DNA of 64,000 nucleotides from Thermohalobaculum sp039805905 (GTDB lineage Bacteria; Pseudomonadota; Alphaproteobacteria; Rhodobacterales; Rhodobacteraceae). The position numbers were made by a program, and so were the translations under genes. Shown piece after piece: positions 48,724 through 56,738 of this stretch. The stretch covers positions 17,778 through 81,777 of the forward strand of contig JBDIVM010000016.1 in NCBI GenBank assembly GCA_039805905.1, read 5' to 3'. Within the stretch, counting starts at the first letter, position 1. Each line of letters begins with the position of its first letter. Under the pieces are notes generated by a model. It did not search any database and was not told the origin of the DNA. It was given only the letters and a program-made list of their open reading frames with translations.

Positions 48724-49827
48724 GTGGGCTTGCGTCTGCGGGCGCTTGCAGGATTGGCGTGCGTGGCACTTGCCGTCGCCGTGGCATCGGCGGTGTCAGT
48801 GCCCGCCTTTGCGGACGGGCCGAAGCCTGTCTGCGGGCAGTTCTACACCATCCAGTCCGGCGACACCCTGAGCGATGTTGCGCTTCGGGCCTATGCCAAC
48901 GGTGACTTTCGGGCGATCTACGACGCCAACAGCGACCTGCTGTCGGGCCAGGCGGGCCTGGCTTCCGGCATGGAGATCTGGATCCCCTGCCCGCGGAAAG
49001 GACCGCAGACGCGACGGGCGGCCCTGCGCGAGGGTCTCGGGAAGCCGGAGCCCGCACCGCAGGCCGTTGTCGAAGCGCACCGGAAGCTGAGCTTCGTCAC
49101 CGGCTCGGACTTCGCGCCTTTCGCCGACGAGTCGCTGCCGTCCGGTGGCATGATAACCGAGCTGGTGCGTCTGGCCGTGCAGGCCGCCCGGCCGGACGAG
49201 CCCGCCGAGATCGCGTTCGTCGCCGACTGGAGCGCGCATGCGATCCTGCTGGAGAAGGGCGCGTACGAGATGGCCTTTCCCTGGTACAAGCCGGATTGCT
49301 CCCGTGCCGACCGGCTGGGGCCCGGACTGCGGATCCGCTGCGACAAGTTCGATTTCTCGGACCCGTTCTTCGAGGTTCGGATGGCCTACTACGTCCGCGC
49401 CGGCGATCCGCTGGCCGGGGCACAAGATCATGGAGCCCTCACGGGCAGGCGGATTTGCCGGCCGGCGGGATACTTCACCTTCGACCTCGACCAAGAGGAC
49501 CTCCGCGAGCCTGCGGTCACCCGCATCTTTCCGCGGACGGCGGAGGAATGCTTCGCGCTGCTCGACCGCGGCGGCGCCGATGTGGTGACGCTGGCCCGAA
49601 ATGCCGGCGGGAGCGCGATCTCGCGTCTTGGTCTCGACGGGCGGGTGGCCGAGGTCGCGGCGCTCGCCTCGACGCAGACCCTGCATGTCGTGGCGGCAAA
49701 ATCCAACCCGCGTGGCCCGGAGGAACTGGCGCTCGTCAATGCGGGCCTTGCCCGGCTGCGCGAATCCGGCCTCTGGTTCGAGGTGGTCTCGCGTCAGCTC
49801 GGCGCCTTCGGTCTGGGGTTGCGGTAG
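48724..49827 (+). CDS. Exported LysM plus solute-binding (SBP_bac_3-like) fusion protein
   Basis: A 367-residue protein with a signal peptide (LAGLACVALAVAVASAVSVPAFA), a single LysM peptidoglycan-binding domain at ~40-95 (YTIQSGDTLSDVALRAYANG, FRAIYDANSDLLSG, MEIWIPCP), then a type-3 periplasmic solute-binding domain (LSFVTGSDFAPFADESLPSGGMITELVRLAVQ, FAFPWYKPDCS-like region, FDFSDPFFEVRMAYYVRAGD). The second part resembles amino-acid-binding proteins of ABC systems, but no transporter is nearby. Start is GTG 48724 by distance to AAGAGGG; GTG 48721 and TTG 48730 are alternatives. It could sense or hold a ligand near the cell wall. Confidence 0.82.
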   Translation: MGLRLRALAGLACVALAVAVASAVSVPAFADGPKPVCGQFYTIQSGDTLSDVALRAYANGDFRAIYDANSDLLSGQAGLASGMEIWIPCPRKGPQTRRAALREGLGKPEPAPQAVVEAHRKLSFVTGSDFAPFADESLPSGGMITELVRLAVQAARPDEPAEIAFVADWSAHAILLEKGAYEMAFPWYKPDCSRADRLGPGLRIRCDKFDFSDPFFEVRMAYYVRAGDPLAGAQDHGALTGRRICRPAGYFTFDLDQEDLREPAVTRIFPRTAEECFALLDRGGADVVTLARNAGGSAISRLGLDGRVAEVAALASTQTLHVVAAKSNPRGPEELALVNAGLARLRESGLWFEVVSRQLGAFGLGLR

Positions 49828-49852
49828 GCGGATGGGCGCGAATGGTCCGTTG

Positions 49853-50416
49853 TCACCGGGCGCGGACGATCGCTTCGAGCGCGAACAGGTCCGGATCGTC
49901 GATGCCGAGTTTGCGCAGATGCGCGGCGGTGTTGAAGAGATAGTCGCGATTGGTGCCAGACGGTCCTTCGGCGGTGTCGATGATCGCGGCCTGCTCCGCA
50001 AGGCCCAGATGGCCCGCGTACTGGGGGTGGGTGCGGTCGACAATATAGCAGATGGCTTCCACTTCCTCGCCCGCTGCCGGCGAGGAGGCGGCGCCCGGAC
50101 GGAGAAGAGCGACCCTGTGGCTGACCTCGAAATAGGCGCGCGACACCAGCTCCCGGTCGGCGAGATACTGGCGGACCTGGTCGGCGCTGTCCGGGGCCAC
50201 CCGGAGCGCCATGCCGGTGCAGCTCTGGCCCGGCCTCCAGTCGAGTCCGAGGACGAGGCCCGGCCGTTCGGGTGTGCCGCGGTAATGCACCGAGACGAGG
50301 GCAAAGGCGCGCCGGTAATCGGCGAGGCGCGCGAGTCGTGCCTCGGCAACCTCGAAACCCGGCCGCCACATCAGCGAGCCGTAGCCGAAGATCCAGAAGC
50401 CGCCGTCCCGCTGCAA
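49853..50416 (-). CDS. ChaC-like gamma-glutamylcyclotransferase
   Basis: A 187-residue enzyme of the ChaC family, which breaks glutathione into 5-oxoproline and Cys-Gly. The N-terminal WIFGYGSLMWRPGF binds the glutamyl group; RRAFALVSVHYRGTPERPGLVLGLDW and EVEAICYIVDRTHPQYAGHL (with the catalytic Glu) follow, and the end GTNRDYLFNTAAHLRKLGIDDP DLF is typical. The start codon is TTG 50416 with GAGAGGG nine bases upstream. It is divergent from the DUF2125 gene. Confidence 0.9.
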   Translation of the reverse strand: MQRDGGFWIFGYGSLMWRPGFEVAEARLARLADYRRAFALVSVHYRGTPERPGLVLGLDWRPGQSCTGMALRVAPDSADQVRQYLADRELVSRAYFEVSHRVALLRPGAASSPAAGEEVEAICYIVDRTHPQYAGHLGLAEQAAIIDTAEGPSGTNRDYLFNTAAHLRKLGIDDPDLFALEAIVRAR

Positions 50417-50507
50417 GGCGCTTGCCCTCTCGTCCCGCTTCGCCCAAGCTCCAGCCCCGACCTCCTATCTCCCCGTCTGGCGGGACGGCAAGGGGAGCCT
50501 CACTGAG

Positions 50508-51521
50508 ATGCGACTGCTGCAACTACTGTCATCTGCGCTTGTGCTCGGCGCTCTCGGCTGGACCGGCTGGTGGTACGCGCTCGCCCGGGGCCAGGAGGTG
50601 GCGCTTGACCATTGGTTCGCGGCCCGGGAGCGCGCCGGCTGGCAGGCAGAGCATGATGGCATTGGGCTCGCCGGGTTTCCGTTCCGGCTGACGAGGGAGA
50701 TCGCCGGGATCAGGCTTGCCGATCCGCAGACCGGCTGGGCCTGGGTCGCGCCGTGGTTCCGGATCGAGAGCGCGACCTTCAAGCCCAATCGCTTCGACGT
50801 GACCTGGCCCGGAACGCAATCCGTCGCCATTCCCGGCGAGCGGGCCGAGGTATCTGCCGTCGCCATGAGAGCATCGCTCGAACTGAGACCCGGACCCGCG
50901 CTGGGTCTTGTCCATGCGGCGGCGGATATATCCGGCCTCGACATGCGGGCACAGTCTGGCTGGACCGCGCGGGCCGGGACGCTGGACGCCGAAGTGGCCG
51001 AGCGGGTGAATGACCCCGGCTATGAGATCCGGCTCAGCGCCGGGAAGGTGCTGCTGCCGGAGCCCGTCGCGGCGCGGATCGATCCGCTTGGCCTGGTCAG
51101 CCGGGAGGTCGAGCGGCTGGGCCTAGACGGTGCTGCGGTCTTCGCCGCGCCGCTCGACCGGCACACGATCGAGGAGGGCCGTCTTGCGCTGCGCCAGGCC
51201 CGGATCCGCCGTGCCGACCTGCAATGGGGCGAGATGCGGCTCGAGGCGAAGGGCGAGATCGAGGTGGACCGCGAGGGATTTCCGGTGGGTGAACTGGAAG
51301 TGACCGCCCGGCACTGGCGCGAGATCATCGCACTGGCCGAGCGGTCGGGCGCCATCGGCCGCGATATGGCACGGGCGATGACCACCGCGCTGGAGGTCGT
51401 CGCCATGCTGGGCGGCAACCGGGACGAGCTCGATGCGAGAGTCGGCTTCCGGAGCGGCCAGATCTGGGTCGGGCCGGTGCCTGTCGGGCAGGCACCGAGG
51501 CTTGCGCCGCCGCAGAGTTAG
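50508..51521 (+). CDS. DUF2125 membrane-anchored protein
   Basis: A 337-residue protein with one N-terminal hydrophobic anchor (LLSSALVLGALGWTGWWYALA) and a large extracytoplasmic beta-rich region. WFAARERAGWQAEHDGIGLAGFPFRL and DPQTGWAWVAPWFRIESATFKPNRFDVTW are the conserved core of DUF2125, a family nearly confined to Alphaproteobacteria. It is resembles AsmA-like lipid-transfer folds by its beta pattern only, which is weak evidence. Function unknown. It begins 91 bases from the divergent ChaC gene. Confidence 0.88.
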   Translation: MRLLQLLSSALVLGALGWTGWWYALARGQEVALDHWFAARERAGWQAEHDGIGLAGFPFRLTREIAGIRLADPQTGWAWVAPWFRIESATFKPNRFDVTWPGTQSVAIPGERAEVSAVAMRASLELRPGPALGLVHAAADISGLDMRAQSGWTARAGTLDAEVAERVNDPGYEIRLSAGKVLLPEPVAARIDPLGLVSREVERLGLDGAAVFAAPLDRHTIEEGRLALRQARIRRADLQWGEMRLEAKGEIEVDREGFPVGELEVTARHWREIIALAERSGAIGRDMARAMTTALEVVAMLGGNRDELDARVGFRSGQIWVGPVPVGQAPRLAPPQS

Positions 51522-51605
51522 GGGCGCCACCTTGCCGTCGGCCGTCATGTGGGAAACAATGGCCGCCCGCAACCATCGCCCAGCCCCCGGGAGCAGCGCG
51601 CCAGC

Positions 51606-52544
51606 ATGGACCGGATCGATCTCGTCTGCCTCTGCGAGCAGTACGATCTCAAGCAGATGTATGGCGCCGGTTTTGCTGCCTATCCCTGGATCAGGCTGCT
51701 GTTTCCGGACGAGGTGCCCGATCCCGAGGCGATCCGCCACGCGCTGGCTTTCCGCCCGGCGCGGGACGCGTTTGACGCCTATCCGAACCTGAGGCTCGTC
51801 TGCGGCGGGGGAGCGGGCGTCGATGCGCTGCTCGCCCATCCGGGGCTCAGACCCGACATTGCACTGACGCGCCTGGTCAATCCGGAGCAGGCCCGCATGA
51901 TGGCGGCCTTCGCCCTCTGGTACGTCACGGGCTGGCAGCGGCGGATGTGGGACTACGCCCTGCAGCAGAAGGCCGGGCTGTGGCGAACGGTCAACCTGAC
52001 CACGCCGGCGGAGTTCCCGGTCGGGCTTCTGGGATTCGGGACCATGGCACAGCCGCTGACCCGGGCGCTGACGGCACTCGGCTATCCGGTTACCGCCTAT
52101 GCCTCGGCGCCGCGCGCCGGCGGCCCGGTCCGTGTCGTGACCGGGCCCGGCGGGCTCGACGAGATCGCCCGGACATCGCAGGCGGTGGTCAACCTGCTGC
52201 CGCTGACCGCGGCGACGCGCGGAATTCTCGCGGCCGGCTTCTTCGGCCAGATGCGCGACGATGCGATCCTCGTGCAGCTCGGCCGTGGCGGGCATCTGGT
52301 CGAGGACGACCTCCTCGCCGCGCTCGACCGGGGCCGCCCGGCCATGGCGGCGCTCGACGTGATGGAAACCGAGCCGCTGCCGCCGGGACACCGCTTCTGG
52401 CACCACCCCCGCATCATGCTGACCCCGCATGTCGGGAGCGAGTCCGATGCCGTGACGGCGGCCCGCATCATCGCCGAGAACATCCTTGCCTGCGAGCGCG
52501 GGGAGCGGCCCGCCGGGCTCGTCGACCGCGCCCGCGGATACTGA
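51606..52544 (+). CDS. GhrA-like glyoxylate/hydroxypyruvate reductase (D-2-hydroxyacid dehydrogenase)
   Basis: A 312-residue NAD(P)-dependent reductase. The Rossmann motif is VGLLGFGTMAQPLTRALTALGY; the catalytic Arg is in QLGRGGHLVEDDLLAAL, the Glu in ALDVMETEPLPPGHRFW, and the His in LTPHVGSESD. The N-terminal CGGGAGVDALLAHP is the usual GhrA substrate-side motif. It should reduce glyoxylate and hydroxypyruvate. ATG 51606 is taken because the frame before it has no family similarity. The aminotransferase gene follows by 23 bases; both enzymes handle 2-oxo acids or their amino counterparts. Confidence 0.9.
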   Translation: MDRIDLVCLCEQYDLKQMYGAGFAAYPWIRLLFPDEVPDPEAIRHALAFRPARDAFDAYPNLRLVCGGGAGVDALLAHPGLRPDIALTRLVNPEQARMMAAFALWYVTGWQRRMWDYALQQKAGLWRTVNLTTPAEFPVGLLGFGTMAQPLTRALTALGYPVTAYASAPRAGGPVRVVTGPGGLDEIARTSQAVVNLLPLTAATRGILAAGFFGQMRDDAILVQLGRGGHLVEDDLLAALDRGRPAMAALDVMETEPLPPGHRFWHHPRIMLTPHVGSESDAVTAARIIAENILACERGERPAGLVDRARGY

Positions 52545-52567
52545 TCCCACCGACTGGAGCCCGCGAG

Positions 52568-53488
52568 ATGTCCGAGCCTTCCAAGACCACAACCCATGAT
52601 GCCGAGATCGACCCGCGCAACGCGGATCTGAAGATCTACGTCAACGGCCGCATCGTGCACCGCGCGCAGGCGGTGGTCTCGGTCTATGACTCGGGCTTCC
52701 TGCTCGGCGACGGAGTGTGGGAGGGAATCCGCCTCTACAACGGCAAATGGGCCTTCCTTGACGCCCATCTCGACCGGCTGTTCGAGGCCGCGAAGGCAAT
52801 CGACCTGACGATCGGCATGGACCGGGCCGCGGTGAAGGTGGCCCTCGACGACACTGCCGCAGCGAATGGCATGACGGAGAACGTCCACGCCCGGCTGATG
52901 GTCACGCGCGGGGTGAAGGCCAAGCCATTCCAGGACCCGCGCCTCTCGAAATCCGGCCCGACCATGGTCATCATCATGGAGCACTCGACGCCCTCGGAGG
53001 AGACCTTCCGGCGCGGCATCCGGCTGGCCACCGTGCCGCATCTGCGCGGCCTGCCGATGACCCAGGATCCGAAGCTGAACTCGCATTCGAAGCTAAACTG
53101 CATCCTGGCCGGGATCGCCGCGCAGAAGGCCGGCGCCGACGAGGCGCTGATGCTCGACGTCCACGGCTTCGTCAACACGACGAACTCGTGCAACTTCTTC
53201 ATCGTGCGCCGCGGCGAGGTCTGGACCTCGACCGGCGACTACTGCATGCCGGGGATCACGCGGGCCAACGTCATCCGGCTCTGCCGCAAGAACGACATCC
53301 CGGTGTTCGAGAAGAACTTTTCGCTGGTTGAGACCTACGGCGCCGAGGAAGCTTTCATCACCGGCACCTTCGGCGCCCAGACCCCGGTCGTCGAGATCGA
53401 CGGGCGCCGGATCGGCGACGGCCCGGGGCCGGTCACGCTCAGGATCCGCGAACTCTACAAGGCGCTCGTCAGGGCGGACACGGCCTGA
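52568..53488 (+). CDS. Class IV (fold-type IV) PLP aminotransferase, D-amino-acid/branched-chain type
   Basis: A 306-residue PLP enzyme. SVYDSGFLLGDGVWEGIRLYNGKWAFLDAHLDRLF is the class IV N-terminal signature, and the PLP lysine lies in LNSHSKLNCILAGIAAQKAG. The segment that normally carries the Glu pairing with the PLP ring nitrogen reads GFVNTTNSCNFFIVRRG, with Thr at that position. C-terminal MPGITRANVIRLCRKNDIPVFEKNF and AFITGTFGAQTPVVEID fit the family. D-amino-acid, branched-chain and lyase members cannot be separated here. It is co-directional with the GhrA-like gene 23 bases upstream. Confidence 0.88.
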   Translation: MSEPSKTTTHDAEIDPRNADLKIYVNGRIVHRAQAVVSVYDSGFLLGDGVWEGIRLYNGKWAFLDAHLDRLFEAAKAIDLTIGMDRAAVKVALDDTAAANGMTENVHARLMVTRGVKAKPFQDPRLSKSGPTMVIIMEHSTPSEETFRRGIRLATVPHLRGLPMTQDPKLNSHSKLNCILAGIAAQKAGADEALMLDVHGFVNTTNSCNFFIVRRGEVWTSTGDYCMPGITRANVIRLCRKNDIPVFEKNFSLVETYGAEEAFITGTFGAQTPVVEIDGRRIGDGPGPVTLRIRELYKALVRADTA

Positions 53489-53490
53489 GC

Positions 53491-53652
53491 CTACCCGACG
53501 CCAAGTCCCGCGATGCGCCGGAACATGCGCACGATGCGGTCGGCCCGGCGCGACGCGGCCGGCCGCGGCATTCCGTCCGCGGCGTGCCCTGCAGGCACGA
53601 AGCCATCCATCCGCGTTGCGGTCATGAAAGCGCTGGAGAAGATGCCGAGCAT
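53491..53652 (-). CDS. Small protein, 53 residues, divergent from the LysR gene
   Basis: A short gene-like frame: it starts MLGIFSSAFMTATRMDGFVP and ends RIVRMFRRIAGLGVG. A good ribosome-binding sequence (CGGAGACGG) stands about eight bases before the ATG. The N-terminus is weakly hydrophobic and the C-terminal half is basic and helical, as in small membrane-associated proteins. It is divergently arranged with the LysR-type gene across a 102-base gap containing the operator, the usual position of a LysR target. I do not recognise a family. Confidence 0.5.
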   Translation of the reverse strand: MLGIFSSAFMTATRMDGFVPAGHAADGMPRPAASRRADRIVRMFRRIAGLGVG

Positions 53653-53700
53653 GGGTCCGTCTCCGATACTGGAGTTTCTTCGCCCATGATATAAGCACGT

Positions 53701-53729
53701 TTGACCGGTTTCCCAGAATCAGAAATAAT
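53701..53729 (+). promoter_or_regulatory. Sigma-70 promoter of the LysR-type gene
   Basis: TTGACC (53701-53706) and AATAAT (53724-53729) are 17 bases apart, matching five of six positions in each consensus box. The predicted transcript starts ~53736, leaving only ~20 bases of leader before GTG 53755, and the operator palindrome covers that leader. Confidence 0.65.
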
Positions 53730-53733
53730 TCGG

Positions 53734-53756
53734 ACATGTAATCTGGAGTTACATGT
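53734..53756. promoter_or_regulatory. LysR-type operator overlapping ribosome-binding site and start codon
   Basis: ACATGTAA and TTACATGT form perfect 8-bp arms separated by seven bases, containing TGTAA-N7-TTACA, which fits the T-N11-A pattern of LysR recognition sites. The spacer holds GGAG, the ribosome-binding site of the gene, and the right arm runs into GTG 53755. Bound regulator would block its own transcription start, so negative autoregulation is likely. Confidence 0.72.
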
Positions 53757-54663
53757 GACCGCCATCCTGCCACCGCTCGCCACGCTGCGCGCCTTCGAGG
53801 CGACCGCGCGCCATCTGAGCTTCAGCGCTGCCGCGCGCGAGCTCAATGTCACCCATGTGGCGGTCGGCCAGCAGGTGCGCCGGCTCGAACGGCATCTGGG
53901 CGCGGTGCTGGTGACGCGGAGCGGCCGCGGGGTCGACCTGACGCCGGACGGCGCCCGGCTGGCGGCGCGACTCGTCGAGGGTTTCGGTCTCGTCCGCGCC
54001 GCGCTGGCTGAGTTCGCCGAGGCCAGCAGCGACCGCCCGCTGAGGATCACGCTCACCCCGATGTTCGCGGCCACCTGGCTGATGCCGCGCCTCGCCGGGT
54101 TCCGCGCCGACCACCCGAAGATCGAGATGATGCTCAATCCCTCGCCGGACCTGATCGACCTGCGCCGGGAGGATTACGACCTGGCGATCCGATTCGGAAC
54201 GGGCGACTGGCCGGGGCTCGAGGCCGAGCCCTTCATCGCGTCGGGCTTCATCGTGGTCGCCGCACCATCGGTCATCGAGGGCGTCCGGCTCGAGACCCAT
54301 GCCGATCTGGCGAAGCTGCCCTGGGTGCTGCAGCAGGGCTCAGACGAGTTCGACGTCTGGCTCTCGACCCATGGCGTGCATGTCGAGAACAAGCATGACG
54401 TCACCCATCTGCCCGGCTACATGCTGCTGCCCGCGGCGCGCGACGGGCAGGGGGCGGCGCTGGCCTCGCGCGTGCTGGTCGAGGAGGATCTCCGCACCGG
54501 ACGGCTGGTCGGGCTGTTCGAGGACGCCGCCTATCGCGGCGCGTCGGCAGGGTATTACATCGTCAACCGTCCCGGCCCGCTGCGCCCGCCGGCCCGGGCC
54601 TTCGTGCGCTGGCTGAAGCGGGCGGCCAAAGACGACGTGGCGCGTGACCGGCCGGCGGGATAA
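53755..54663 (+). CDS. LysR-family transcriptional regulator (GcvA-like)
   Basis: A 302-residue LysR regulator. The N-terminal winged helix-turn-helix reads PLATLRAFEATARHLSFSAAARELNVTHVAVGQQVRRLERHLG; the effector domain (RPLRITLTPMFAATWLMPRLAGF, LIDLRREDYDLAIRFGTGDWPGLEAEPF) is the GcvA/AmpR-like subgroup. GTG 53755 is preferred: GGAG lies six bases before it and the HTH then starts at the normal distance, while TTG 53701 is in fact the -35 box. Neighbours are a divergent 53-codon frame and, seven bases after its stop, the end of the convergent pqq/permease operon. Confidence 0.92.
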   Translation: MTAILPPLATLRAFEATARHLSFSAAARELNVTHVAVGQQVRRLERHLGAVLVTRSGRGVDLTPDGARLAARLVEGFGLVRAALAEFAEASSDRPLRITLTPMFAATWLMPRLAGFRADHPKIEMMLNPSPDLIDLRREDYDLAIRFGTGDWPGLEAEPFIASGFIVVAAPSVIEGVRLETHADLAKLPWVLQQGSDEFDVWLSTHGVHVENKHDVTHLPGYMLLPAARDGQGAALASRVLVEEDLRTGRLVGLFEDAAYRGASAGYYIVNRPGPLRPPARAFVRWLKRAAKDDVARDRPAG

Positions 54664-54670
54664 GCTCGCC

Positions 54671-55645
54671 TCACCGCTCCTTCACATAGGGCGTCCCCAG
54701 CGCCCTCGGCGGCACCGCCCGGCCGAAGAACCCGGCCAGCAGCACCACCGTGGCAATGTAGGGCAGCACCAGGATCAGTTCGACCGGGATCGCGCCGACG
54801 ACCGGCAGGCTGGCGCTCTGCAGCCGCGCCGCCGCGGCCTCGAGGAAGCCGAAGATCAGGCAGGCGAGCAGCACAGACCAGGGCCGCCACTTGCCGAAGA
54901 TCATCGCCGCGAGCGCGATATAGCCCTTGCCCGCGCTCATCTCGCGCACGAAGCCGCCGCCATGGGCGATCGAGAGATAGGCACCGGCCACGCCGCAGAG
55001 CGCACCTGCGATCAGCACCGCGCGGTAGCGCAGCCAGACGACCGAAACCCCGGCGCTGTCGACCGCCTCGGGCTTCTCGCCGACCGCTCGGAGCCTGAGC
55101 CCGAAGGTGGTGCGGAACAAGAGCCATGACACCGCCGGAACGGCGAGGACGGCGAGGTAGACCAGCAGGTTGTGGCCGCTGATCAGCTCGGCATGGAGCG
55201 GCCCCAGCACCGGCACTCCGGCCAGGGCCTCGACGCCTGGCAGCGTGATCGGCGCGAACCGCTCGGCCTGGCCCAGCGGCGGGGTCTGGCCGCCCTGGCG
55301 GAACAGCGCGATCCCCACCACGACCGTCGCGCCCGAGGCGAGGAAGTTCACCGCCACCCCGCTGATGATCTGCTCGCCCCGGTGCGTGATGCAGGCGAAG
55401 CCATGCAGGAGCCCCAGCGCCATCGAGACGGCGACGGCGGCGAGCAGCCCCAGCGCCGGCACGCCGGTCAGCGAGGCCGCCGCCGCGGCGGCGAAGGCGC
55501 CGGCCAGGAGCTTGCCCTCGAGCCCGATGTCGATGATGCCGCTGCGTTCGGAAACCAGCCCGGCCATGGCACAGAGGATCAGCGGCGCGGCGAAGCGCAG
55601 CGTGCCGTCCATCAGGCGCAGGAAGTCGATCCAGTTCTCAGCCAT
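54671..55645 (-). CDS. ABC transporter permease, BMP/nucleoside-uptake family (NupQ-like)
   Basis: A 324-residue inner-membrane permease of the branched-chain-type superfamily, in the group serving BMP-lipoprotein nucleoside/purine importers. FAAPLILCAMAGLVSERSGIIDIGLEGKLLAGAFAA is the group's N-terminal mark (SERSGxIDIGLEG), and LRAVGEKPEAVDSAGVSVVWLRYRAVLIAG is the ATPase-coupling loop. About nine helices. The start overlaps the other permease by eight bases. It is the last gene of the pqq transcription unit; no ATPase or binding protein is adjacent. Confidence 0.9.
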   Translation of the reverse strand: MAENWIDFLRLMDGTLRFAAPLILCAMAGLVSERSGIIDIGLEGKLLAGAFAAAAAASLTGVPALGLLAAVAVSMALGLLHGFACITHRGEQIISGVAVNFLASGATVVVGIALFRQGGQTPPLGQAERFAPITLPGVEALAGVPVLGPLHAELISGHNLLVYLAVLAVPAVSWLLFRTTFGLRLRAVGEKPEAVDSAGVSVVWLRYRAVLIAGALCGVAGAYLSIAHGGGFVREMSAGKGYIALAAMIFGKWRPWSVLLACLIFGFLEAAAARLQSASLPVVGAIPVELILVLPYIATVVLLAGFFGRAVPPRALGTPYVKER

Positions 55646-56738
55646 CGGGCGCGCTCCGGATCGCAGCGATCGTGCGGCCGACGAGCGGCGAGAGCATGAA
55701 GCCGAGCGCGCCCGAGAACAGGATGATCAGCCCCTGGATCAGGAGCACCATCTCGCGGGTGATGGTCCGGAACTCGAAATCGAGCTCGGCTCCGCCCTGG
55801 AACAGCGCTCCGAAAAGCAGGCTCGCCAGCACGATACCGACAGGATGGTTCCGCCCCATCAGCGCCACCGCGATGCCGGTGAAACCGTAGCCGGCGGTGA
55901 AGTTCAGGATCAGCTTGTGCTGGACGCCGAGGATCTCGTTCAGCGCCATCAGCCCCGCCATGCCGCCGCTCAGCGCCATGGCGATCACTGTCATCCGCTT
56001 CACCGGAATCCCGGCATAGGCCGCCGCCGGCTCGGACTGGCCCATCGTGCGCAGCGCATAGCCGAAGCGGGTGCGCCAGATCAGCACCCAGACGCCGAGG
56101 CAGCATACCAGCGCGATCACGAAGGAGAGGTTCAGCGGCGAGCGGGCAACCTGGAAGCCGATCCCGTTCAGCATGTCGTGCACGAAGGGCAGCCAGCTGC
56201 CATGGGCGAACTCGCGGGTCTGCGGCGACATCTGGCCCGGCCTCATCAGCGGGCCCGAGAGCAGCGCCACCATCAGCCCTGCCGCGATGAAGTTGAACAT
56301 GATGGTGGTGATGACGATGTGGCTGCCGCGATAGGCCTGCAGATAGCCCGGCACCAGCGCCCATCCGGCGCCGGACACGGCCGCCGCGGCGACCGCCAGC
56401 ACGAGCACCAGCGGCCCTGGCACGAAGGGGTCGAGCGCGAGGCAGATCAGCGCAGCGCCCAGCCCCCCCAGCGCCGCCTGCCCCTCGCCGCCGATGTTGA
56501 ACAGCATGGCGTGGAAGGCGATCGAGACGGCGAGCCCGGTGAAGATGAAGTTGGTGGTGTAGTAGAGCGTGTAGCCGAGCCCGCCCGGAGCGATGAAGGC
56601 GCCCTTCAGCATCACGGCGAGTGCCGCCACCGGACTCTCGCCGAGCGCCGCGATGACGAGGCTGGATACGGCGAAGGCGAGGGCGAGGTTGAGAGCCGGC
56701 AGAAGGCCGATCTCGGCCCAGCGGGGCAGCAGCGTCAT
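55638..56738 (-). CDS. ABC transporter permease, BMP/nucleoside-uptake family (NupP-like)
   Basis: A 366-residue inner-membrane permease, partner of the downstream one. YYTTNFIFTGLAVSIAFHAMLFNIGGEGQAALGGLGA is the group's signature (FNIGGEGQ), YRGSHIVITTIMFNFIAAGLM is conserved, and LRTMGQSEPAAAYAGIPVKRMTVIAM is the coupling loop. ATG 56738 overlaps the pqqC stop (ATGA), so the permease is translated together with a PQQ biosynthesis enzyme, an unusual partner. The open frame extends upstream only as a shadow of pqqC. Confidence 0.9.
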   Translation of the reverse strand: MTLLPRWAEIGLLPALNLALAFAVSSLVIAALGESPVAALAVMLKGAFIAPGGLGYTLYYTTNFIFTGLAVSIAFHAMLFNIGGEGQAALGGLGAALICLALDPFVPGPLVLVLAVAAAAVSGAGWALVPGYLQAYRGSHIVITTIMFNFIAAGLMVALLSGPLMRPGQMSPQTREFAHGSWLPFVHDMLNGIGFQVARSPLNLSFVIALVCCLGVWVLIWRTRFGYALRTMGQSEPAAAYAGIPVKRMTVIAMALSGGMAGLMALNEILGVQHKLILNFTAGYGFTGIAVALMGRNHPVGIVLASLLFGALFQGGAELDFEFRTITREMVLLIQGLIILFSGALGFMLSPLVGRTIAAIRSAPDG

